From Liriodendron chinense (Eukaryota; Streptophyta; Magnoliopsida; Magnoliales; Magnoliaceae), in NCBI GenBank assembly GCA_003013855.2, contig PVNU02001038.1:62001-126000 (forward strand): DNA of 64,000 nucleotides. Direction: 5' to 3'. The notes beneath the pieces were generated by a model. That model saw only the letters and a list, made by a program, of their open reading frames with translations. It was not told where the DNA came from and did not search any database. Numbering within the stretch: the first letter of the stretch is position 1; the number at the start of each line of letters is the position of its first letter. The translations under genes and the position numbers were made by a program. Shown here piece after piece: positions 54,701-64,000 of the stretch.

Positions 54701-56371
54701 AAATATTAGCTTGATGAGGGCCGTGGAACCACCGTGGGCGCCATTGTGATTTTGCATCCAATCCAACCGTCCCTTGTGGACATCACTGGGTGTTCAGACA
54801 CCCACACACACACAATCATATATGTATAAAAAAACACATTGACGTCTTCTCTAGACTTTCAGTCCCTGATTGAATGCCTTTTTAAGCCAAATGGATGTGA
54901 GGTCCGCCTATTCGGTGAATGGACCGGATTTCTCATGTGGACCCTACCTTGATGGGAGAAAAAAAAAAAGAAAAAAAAGAAACAAAGAAAGAGGAAAGAA
55001 GGAAGCCGCTGGAATAGCCAGCGTCCAAAGGATGCTGCTGCCCAACAGCGTGCGCGGTTGAAGGCCCAACTTGGGCGTGAATAGGTGGTCCACTATGGGA
55101 CATCCATGCCATCTATCCATTTTCCAAATCATTTTAGGCTATAGGCCCCAAATCTGAACTAGAACCAGATAGTAGGTGGGCCACACCATAGTAAATGGTG
55201 GGTCTAGTGAACTCTACCATTGAAACTTTACTAAGGCCCCACCGTGATGTATGAGTTAATCCATACCGTCAATCTAATTTGTAGCATAATGTTAGGGGAG
55301 GAACCCAAAGATGAACCAGTTTCGAAATTCAGGTGGACCCCACCACCGTGATCAACGAAGTTGAATATACACCCTTGAAACTTTGATGTACATGACATAA
55401 AGTAAAGCTATATATATTATAATATAATATATGTATATTATATCATATTATAATATAACATTTATTATGTATATTCAACCCAAAAGAGAGGACGTCGTCT
55501 CTGGACAGTGTCGTCCAGAGAAGGACGTCCAGTCCTTAAATGGCAAAAGGGACTGAGGCCCATTGTGGGACCTATTTTGATGTATTTATTTAATCCACAC
55601 CGTTCATCCAATTTTCCAGATCATTTCACGCCATGGGCTGAAAAATGAGACAAATCCAGGTCTCCATTGGACCATACCACAGGAATCAGTTGGGTTACTG
55701 AACACTCAGCATTGAAAGCTTTATAGGGCCCACATGATGTTTATATGTCATCAGAGCTAGTCATAGGGTCTCACGGACCTGCATGAAGAGGAAACACAAA
55801 TATCAACTTGGTCCAGTGTGTAGCCATTGGACAGTGGGGCCCGGTGAGGTATGGGTTTGTCTACACCGTCCATTTTGTCCATCTGTCTTGGACAAACCCT
55901 GGGCCCACCTTGATTGATGTGTTATATCCACACCGTCTATCCTCTCGGCCAGATCATTTTAGGGCTAGAGCCTAACAATGAAGTAGATCCCGATCATAGG
56001 TGGTCCACACCACAAATAAATGGGGACGATAATGCCCACCGTTGCCACTTTCCATATGCCCCATGATGTTTATTTGCCACGAAACCTGTGGCTTAGGACC
56101 ATATGCCTAGTTGTAGTTGTAGGAAAACACATATATTAATTAGATTCAAACCTTTTGTGGGGCCTACCTTGATATCAACAACCTTATATGGGCCCCACCA
56201 CAGAAAAAGTGGTGATTGGACAGCAACCATTCACGACTTTTATGAGGCCCACCGCAATGGCCTCTTTTCTGTCCAACCTGTTGATTAGGTCACAAGACTT
56301 GGATTGATGGAAAGGCACAAATATCATCTCAATCATAAACTTATGCGGGCCCCATTTCATTTAACAATGGG
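54701..56371. repeat. Cluster of foldback-arm repeats
   Basis: At least four direct, divergent copies of an arm of the foldback family lie at about 55060-55240, 55235-55400, 55555-55760 and 55900-56090. Each has 'CCACCGTGATGTATG'-like text, 'CCACACCGTCCATC', 'AGATCATTTTAGGGC' and 'GGTGGACCACACCA' in order. A short AT-rich palindromic stretch (55410-55460) and 'gacgtcgtctctggacag' lie between. Noncoding. Confidence 0.65.
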
Positions 56372-56376
56372 ACAAT

Positions 56377-57891
56377 TGTTGAGCCTCTAATTTATACATA
56401 TTCCAGTCCATTACATCGCATTATATGCATGGTTTGTATGCTTAAAAGACCCATTTAATGAATGTTTTGTTGATGTAGGAATGAGAGAGAGACTTCACCC
56501 AATTGATGGCCAAAAGTACACATTTAGGAGCTATTGGATGAAGACCCAAGGTGGGCCAAAGAAGGAAGAAGAAAGAACGAGAGAAGAGAAGAAAGAAAAG
56601 GCAGAAAATGGGCTAGACCGGTCAAGACCGGTCAGCCATCAGGTCGGCCACCCTCTGCACTCTCTGGACGTCCAATTGGACAGGTCCGATCGGTCAAGAC
56701 CGGTCGGCCAGCAAGCTTGACCGGTCAAGACCGGTCGGCCAACAGGTCGGTAGTGTATTTCTGCTGATTTTCAGCAGCTTCTTCAGTAAGCTCCGAAAAT
56801 CTGTGTACTGTGCGTAAGTGTTGCGCAATTTTGAAAGTTTCGGAGTCGATGTGACTCTAAATCTATAAAAGGACACCTAGGGGTGGATCTAAAGGCATCA
56901 TAGAAGGCCAAGGAAGTCGTGGGAGGTGAATGAGATTATTGTGGAGTGTCTGCAACTCTTCCAAACTCGATTTTTCTATGTTTTTCATTAGTTTCATTTG
57001 AGTTTTAGTTTAACCTATTAATGGTTGGCTAAACCTCTTAGCTAGGGCTAAGACGTGAAGCTTTTAGTTGTTTACAATATTTAATTGGAATTAATTCAAG
57101 TACTTTTGGTTTTATGAAGAACACTTCTAATTTTAGTTTGAAATAAAGTTAGTATTTTTAGTTAATCTTCTATCTCTTATGATTGTTTTTATATGGGATG
57201 TTTTGATTACCTAGATTACTTAATGGGAGTGTTGATTGATAGGATTTTAGGTTGTAGAGATCTTCGATTCATCGTGATATGTTGGATGCTAGGGGATCTT
57301 ACAAACTAAGTTTTCTAAGAGCTTTTCTAGAACTAAACTAGAAGGGGTTCTTATCTTTTGATTGGATCTAAGATATGCGTTTATGTATTGATTTTAGTTC
57401 AATAGAAGTTTAATTCATACTTCTAAATCAAGTCTAGTGACAAGCCTTGAGGAAGAATCATGAATGTGATCTTGCTTGTTTTGTGAAGGATTGGTTTGTG
57501 TGATCGAATACACCCAGTGCCATAGTTGTTTATAAGAGAATCATATCAGTGGATGATTCATCTATGTTAGATGCATTATGATGATTTGATTGCTCTATAT
57601 TCTGATTGGATAGGGATATAACTCCGATTCAATCGTGTTATTAGCTTGAATAGTTTGAATTGGCATTGTGAATGATTATTAGTTGATCATTGGCGCTCTA
57701 GTGTTTATTTTCCTGATTTAGTTATTAAGTTGATAGTTTTATGTTATTAAATTTCATTTATCGATACAAATCCGAATTTAGCCCATCCTAGTTATAAAGT
57801 TTAGAATTGTTACGACAAGCCTTGAGGATTGACCTCGGTCTTACCGAGAATTATTACTATATCGCAGCCTTGCACTTGAGGTGAGCGAACA
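56377..57891 (+). mobile_element. Solo LTR, family X, plus orientation (1515 bp)
   Basis: It starts TGTTGAGCCTCTAATTTATA and ends TGAGCGAACA. The target duplication ACAAT is exact (56372-56376 and 57892-57896). It is the opposite-strand sister of 52590-54217. It contains a CCGGTCAAGACCGGTCGGCC repeat block at 56620-56750. No internal or coding region remains, so it arose by LTR-LTR recombination. Confidence 0.9.
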
Positions 57892-57896
57892 ACAAT

Positions 57897-59520
57897 GAGG
57901 TCCACTGTTGAAACCATCTTAGGTTTCACTGTCCCGTACGCACTTTGCAACCATGCTGGCCATCCAGTGGGTGGGACCCACTGGACACATGCGATTTATT
58001 ATCACATGGCCCATCCAATGGGTGGGACCCACGGTGATGTATGTCCCTTATACATCCATTCCCTCCACTCAGTGGGACGGACCCAGTATGATGATTATAT
58101 GTTTTATCTGGCCCGTCCGTGCATGGCAACCGTGATGTATGGGTTTATTCACACCATCCACCGATGTTCTAGCTCATTTTATGGAGCAGATCCAAATTCT
58201 CGGTGGAACCACATGATTTAGTGAGGATTGATGTACACGGTTAGAACCTTCTAGGGGGTATCACCATGGCGTTGAGTTACCATCAAATCTATTGTTGGTT
58301 TCACTTCGACCTAGTTGTGGGTAGGGCTCATGAAAGTGGACCTAACCACATGGAAGAAGTTGTGGGTAAATGACCACCGTTAAAACCTTCTTAAAGCCCA
58401 CCATGCGTTGTGATTGTAACATCCACACCACCCCCCTATTGTCCCAGCTCATGTGAGGACATGAATCTGAATATGAGGTAGATCCAAAGATCATGTGGAC
58501 CCAATATGATATTTCCTTGCTATCCAAACTGTTGTGTGAGACCACGTGCTAGCACCCACTAGTCCACTGCGACGTTCATTTGTCATCAAATCTGAGCATA
58601 TGATCATAAAGATTTACATGAAAAGAAAACACAAATATCATCTTGATCCAATACTCAGATGGAACACACTCGACAGAGCAGAGGTAGTTAAATGCCCACC
58701 GTTGAAACACTTTGAGGTCCGCCATGATGATTATTTACCATCTAACCTGGTGACATAGTCACACAGGCCTAGACATGGGCCAAGCCCTCACTTTGAGGTA
58801 GATCTGAAGCTCAAGTGGGCCCCATCACAAAACACAATTGTGGAGTGTATGTCTGCCATTGAAACAGTTTAGGGCCCACTATAGTATTTATTTGACTTCC
58901 TCACTGCTACAAAAGTCACATAGACCTACGTGTAGGGTAACAACAAATTATTTGCTTAATCCAAAATATTGTGGACCCCACCTACATGTATGTATTGTGT
59001 TCATGTTATCTATTTACTTTGCCATATCCTTTCACAACATGGGCCGAAAAAAATGAGACTGGTCCATATCTCAGGTGGACCACACCACAGGGAACGACTG
59101 GAAGAAGATGTCTACCATTAAAAACCTTCCCTTGGGTCCATTGTGTTACCTTGTAGGGCCCATGGGTGTGGGTCATGCTGTGGAATTGGTGTGTGCAAGT
59201 ACGTTGCTCACAGAGCATGTGACCCACGCCATGGGGGCTGCCATGTTATGTGTTTTATACCGCGCAAACCTTCTACTTTTAAATCATTATGGGCCATGGG
59301 CCCACTTGTGTGGTATATCTAGTGCGCCACGCCCAGGGGTAATGGGGCAAATGATGGCCACCATTGGAATCCTCATAGGATTACTGTAGTGTATATAATT
59401 TGGTCGTGCTATAGAATCACTTTGTTTTATGAGATGTGGGCCACATCGTAGAGCCCACCTTGATGTATGTTTATGGCCGCACCATGTAGCCGCTAGTGTA
59501 TGAATTGAATTCAAGTAGTT
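57897..59520. repeat. Second cluster of foldback-arm repeats
   Basis: Multiple divergent copies of the same arm unit ('GATGTATG', 'ACACCATCCACC', 'GAGGTAGATCCAAAG', 'GCCCACCGTTGAAAC') lie in direct orientation at roughly 58130, 58380, 58680 and 58970. The short open frames change with each copy and show no conserved protein. Confidence 0.6.
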
Positions 59521-61358
59521 CATGGGCCGTCTTTGTTATACGCCATTGGCATACTTGATGTATGTTCTGTGCCCACTCCTTGGACCATTTTGACATATGT
59601 ATACTATCCCCACTTTGGCCCATCATGAGACCTATCCTTGGGGTACATGGGACCTATCAATCGGATCTCCCACTCTCTTTATATTGAGCTAGTTCAGGAT
59701 GATTATCACATGAATTGTGCACCCTACTTTGTATGTACAAATGTATATGTATGTGTTAGGATTGGTAACATGCTAGTATACCTGGCCTTGATGTGCTCGA
59801 CATTGATAATATGCTTAGTGTAATGCATATCATGTTTATTCATATGCTTCTACTTATCCGTTGTATGCTTGAGTATGGATACGAATGTAATATAACATAC
59901 ACCACAGGACTGTGGTTGGTACTCGGGCCATAGATGTTGGCTTGCTGGTGTATGGCAGAGATGTGTTAGTAACCCTATGATGTGAGACTTTTCAGGGAAC
60001 TTGTATGAGAAAGGGCTGCCCTACATGTATGCATGACTCGCATGACATGGTTGCATGGTTCAGATTATGAACTCTGGCATTCACGCATTTGCATATTGCA
60101 TTTGCATGCACACCCTAGAAACATCAGGGTTGTGACCACCATGGAATATTATGATTGATAGTTGTATGGACACCGAAAATTGGTTTTAGTACTTCGGCGC
60201 CAAAGATGTCCTTGGATGAAAATCCCCAAACCTCGTGGCAACGAGATGCTCCAATGGCTGGACCGAGTGGACACATGAGCGCATGAGGGCTGGACAATGT
60301 AGGCCGTGTCTCCCACTGTGTCGAGGTTGGTTGGAAGGGGGTGTGACCTTACCCGCCCAGTGCAAAGGGGGCTATATACTAGGTTGAGTTTGACCAACTT
60401 GTGTTGAATGGGTCCGCTATTATCGAGCCAAGTGGATTTTGGTATACCACTGATGAGGCATATAGTAAGGTCTCCTCCACTCGCTGGTTATGCGTGCGAT
60501 GGGCGGTAGCTAGAGTCAGAAGTGTATGAGACCCGGTGATTCCAATTGAGATCTGTATTGAGATGTGGATAGACATCAGGGTTGACTGGTGGCATATGGT
60601 AATCATACATTCATGCATACGGGTTTGTGGATGCGTAAATACAATTTAAGTGACATACAATCGTAAGTCATGGTCCCCAATAGGTACGCGACTATTTGGG
60701 ATCAGGAGTCTATCATTATCTGATTACTTTACATGTTAGGTTATGGGACTAACATGTATTGTAACCCTGGATGTAAGGGCCCCACCGACACACGATACTA
60801 CATACTATAACTCGTTCATTCATCATATCCTTTTGTGTTCTTATATCATGTTTATGGTAATAACATGTCTCAGTCATATTGTATTACGAATATATATAAT
60901 ATACTCTTGATCTGACTAGTTGTATGATTAATCTCTATCATTTCCGCTTACTCTGATATTAATGAAATATATATGACACACGCATTGTGCGTATACACAC
61001 ACGCTCTACTAAGCTTCATAAAAAGCTTAGCACGTTATTTATCGTGCAGGTTACTAAGAAATGTAGCAGTTGGTGATGCTAGAGCAGCTCCTTATTTGTG
61101 TTTCGAGAAATTTTATATTTACCTTATTGACATTGTATATTAAACGATTGATTAGTGGATATGTGATGTAATACTTTTGGTTTGGTAAACTTGTAGTTAT
61201 GCTATAAAAAAATATCGTAGATAAAATCCTCCTTATAGGATCCTGTTTTTGAGACTTGGTGTAATGCTAGGTGCCGAAACAGGGGTACTACGGAGGCTGT
61301 CAACTCTAAATTTAGAATACGGTGATTGCGCGCTGGAAATCGAATTTGGGGCGTGACA
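59521..61358 (-). mobile_element. Probable Tekay/Del-type LTR, left end not found
   Basis: On the minus strand it starts at 61358 as TGTCACGCCCCAAATTCGAT, a start typical of Tekay/Del-type gypsy LTRs. The text 'CATTACACCAAGTCTCAAAAACAG' type and other LTR-like AT-rich sequence follow. I could not find a matching target duplication to the left, so the other end and whether this is a solo LTR are unknown. 59521 is an arbitrary left limit. Confidence 0.45.
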
Positions 61359-63660
61359 AATACTTTCCAACCAAATCAATCTAGATAATCATTAAGCAAT
61401 TTAACATATTGTGTACGACCCTGAAATAAAAAATTTCATTCATTCAAGCATCAATCAAGCATGTTGACATCTAAAAGTAAGTAAAATTAAGAATCGCAAT
61501 AACAAAGTCAATCTAGCCATCCTAGTAAATGAAACCTTAATTACAATATAAAATCATCAACTGAGACCCTCAAGGGTTGATAAAAGGAAACCTAGAAAGA
61601 ATGGCCCGCACCTTTGAGAAAGATTTCTCAACCTCCAAGCATTTAGGGTTAGGGTTTTGGGGAAAACACCGAATCCTACAACGAATTGGAGAACTACATG
61701 GGATTCATGTAATCCATACACAACAACCTAAATCGGAAAGTAGGGCGCTATCCTTACCTCTGATCGCAAGTGAGGGAAGACTCCATGGAGGAATCGGGAG
61801 CTAGGATGTGATCAAAAGGGACTAGTAAGGCAAGCAACAAAAGCCCTAAATCTCTCTCTTCTTCTCTTTCTCTCTCTCTCACAAACCTTAAAAATTTGGA
61901 TTTGGGCGTGGAGAGCCCAAATGGGTCATATTTATAGTGCTAGATGTGGCACATTTGGTCTTAGAAGCTTAGTTATTTGCTAGGTAACCCTATGGGAGGC
62001 TTTTTTTTTTTTAGCATTTGAGGCCCACTTGGGACCACACGGGTTGATCTAATCCACAGAATAGTTGTCTCATGTGGCGATGTATGCAAGGCCTCGATCA
62101 CCCCACAATTCGGATGCGTCGATTAACGACAATGATAAGAAGACAATTGGATGGCCGACGATCATCGATTAAGACCACGACTTTAAGGTTAGTTGTAGGA
62201 TATTATTTCGGGTTAATGCCCTAAATTAGGTCGCGGTCTAATGGTTTGAAAGCCACAACTTCGGAAAAGACCAAAGGTGAACAATTAACTTAAGTTCCTA
62301 CTGATTCTAGTTTAGCCTCACATAATACATGTGCTAATGTTCAACTCCAATGTTGAGCTAATCGACACGCAGTCTCGGCTCAATATCTCATGAGGGATGT
62401 CAAGCCTGGTGAGACGAACGACTTTCCTCTATTTTGAATTTATAGGCCCATTATCGACTGGTATAGAGCCTATTTAGTTAATTAAGACATTTCTAGAACA
62501 AACTAAGTAGTGAGATTTCTCATGCACAATTATTAGGGTTCGGGTTATCTAAGTTGATGGTGTGGCTTATTCATAATCTACGGAATTCGTGATTCGGCCC
62601 TAATCACCATAATTTCCTTGCGTTTACACTAAGCAAGGCAATAAATAAGTTTTGTAAGGTCCTATATGGATGATCCTCGTGTAAAGGCTAAGGCCGAATA
62701 TGAAAATATTTAAAGACGTTATAGTGGGCCCATAGGATCTAATGGTATCTGTGCAATTTTAAGGACATTCATAAAGTTGAAGATTGAGCGCTTTCATCTA
62801 GTGGTCCGCCTAACTATTATGACAATCAAAATGAGCTAATCACCCCTTTGATCTAATTATTAGGAGGGCTATAGGACATGATTAACTGTTTAGATCATCT
62901 AAAGATAGTGTAATGAACAATTGGATATTCTATTGTTTTTATCTATACTTTTCTATGAGAAATTTCTAGAATCATGCTCTCCTTTTACCTAGGTAAGATC
63001 CAAAAGGATGAAGAGGAGTTAGATGTGAGCTTATCCCTGTTGTCGTCGGGCCGGTTCGATGTGGGACAAACCCAACACCTATCACATCCAAACTCCCTAC
63101 ATCATTGCAACCTCTTTTCGATTTGAATTTCAAGAGTAAAAAAGTATTCCCATATGGAGATAGTCCAAAGGAAAAACTGTGTATGACCCATTCACAAGTT
63201 GGCTCCATGGGCCACATCCAATGCTACCATGTACGATTCTAGATTCCTTGGAGCCATTTCTCATGCTTACCAACCACACCATGCAATGGATGATGCAAGC
63301 CACATAACCTAATTCCTTTGTCCAGCTGTATGGGTGAAACAAAAATCCAAAGTTAATTTCCCCTTTACCGGTTTTGTCTACAACAAAGGCGAAGTGTCTC
63401 CATACCACACCTTCTTCTGCACTTATCTGTCACTTGTATAAGCTTGGGACACGTCAAGCAGATCCTAGTTGCAAATCAGGTAGTTCCACAATTAAATTGC
63501 TTGGCCTGAAAAAATAAAATTATTGATTTGCTAATTAAGTGGGCTACACACATATTCAAAAGAAATGAACAATTATAGAAATTGACACAAATTTAACTTA
63601 CGCTTGCTAGCTAACTTATGAGTATGGTGCCCTTTTAAGGGTAGCAGATTTGGTCAGTAG
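61359..63660. other. Unassigned intergenic sequence
   Basis: A CT-rich run is at 61848-61885 followed by an AT-rich region. Nothing on either strand looks like a conserved protein. A T-run is at 62001-62012. Confidence 0.4.
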
Positions 63661-63790
63661 GAGTGTCAATGGGCCGGGCTCGGTCCTGAAAAATCAGAAT
63701 TTTGAATAGGGTCGGCCCAATGACACGGCCCAAAACATTTCAAAATCTGGGCTGAGACCTAACCCAGGCTTAGCCCATTGACAGCCCTTT
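63661..63790. repeat. Short inverted-repeat MITE (about 128 bp)
   Basis: The left end 'GTGTCAATGGGCCGGGCTCGG' pairs imperfectly with the right end '...GGCTTAGCCCATTGACAGCCC'. 'GTCAATGGGC' terminal repeats with GGCCC-rich arms form a common short plant repeat. No target duplication is certain. Confidence 0.7.
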
Positions 63791-64000
63791 CTGTCGGGCT
63801 ATGACATGGTACTATTTCATTGGCCCACCAGAAACTTGTCAGAGAAGGTCCACAAACTTTTAGTAATATTTCATTGGCCCACAGAAGGGCCCACTAACTT
63901 AACATAAAAAAGAACTTAATGGGCATAAAATCTACTCCGTCTATCAGCTACATCACCTCTTGTTTAGAGTTGTTTCCAAAAAATAGGCTTGTTCAACACT

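Noticed and set aside
57895..60618. Many 60-108 codon frames on both strands
   Set aside because: They follow foldback-arm repeats, change with each copy and show no conserved protein.
61577..61804. 75-codon plus-strand frame (MIKGNLERMARTF...)
   Set aside because: No homology recognised, no promoter or splice context; treated as chance.
1..64000. A host protein-coding, tRNA or rRNA gene
   Set aside because: All recognisable proteins belong to retrotransposons or genes carried by them; no tRNA cloverleaf or rRNA sequence was recognised by eye.

Overview
This window is plant nuclear DNA made almost entirely of transposable elements. I see no convincing host gene, rRNA or tRNA. It has plant-type LTR retrotransposons, Tourist-like and foldback MITEs, and plant mobile domain (PMD) proteins. 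Many copies of a 250-500 bp foldback repeat (GTGGGGCCCACC...TGATGTATGTG...CACACCGTCCATCC) are of a kind I associate with magnoliids such as Lauraceae or Magnoliaceae. The magnoliid assignment is an inference from memory.

Layout. 1-4639 holds foldback repeats, a nested Tourist-like MITE and a decayed Tat-type LTR. 4640-45713 is one large Tat/Ogre-like Ty3/gypsy element with exact 5-bp target duplications (GATGT). It was split inside its gag gene by a second, related Tat/Ogre-like element at 7400-31245 (duplication CCGTG, two 1670-bp LTRs). Without the insertion the outer element would be about 17.2 kb; the inner one is 23.8 kb. Both carry gag, protease, reverse transcriptase/RNase H, a second (archaeal-type) RNase H and an integrase without a chromodomain. 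Both have primer sites that fit tRNA-Arg. Both are inactive: they carry many premature stops, nearly all explained by C-to-T or G-to-A changes, plus a few frameshifts.

Both elements also carry genes on the minus strand between integrase and the 3' LTR. The outer element has one large PMD gene with a coiled-coil tail (38344-42524). The inner one has a PMD gene (22289-23783) and a second gene resembling the plant DUF7745 family (18821-21361). These antisense genes contain short candidate introns (69-83 bp) with good splice sites, and each set has a candidate minus-strand TATA box (43486-43494 and about 25895). Introns in this orientation would not be spliced from the retrotransposon's own transcript, which explains how they survive retrotransposition. 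Downstream of the inner integrase lies a four-unit repeat (18143-18357) whose units fold into the same two-stem hairpin with compensatory base changes, a candidate structured RNA element.

45714-64000 is a graveyard of smaller elements: a complete 317-bp TRIM/SMART element with 76-bp LTRs (46463-46779); solo LTRs with intact target duplications at 49513-51324 (-), 52590-54217 (-) and 56377-57891 (+), the last two from one family; a 0.6-kb repeat present twice in inverted and circularly permuted form; further foldback-derived repeats; the end of a probable Tekay/Del-type LTR at 61358; and a small MITE near the right edge.
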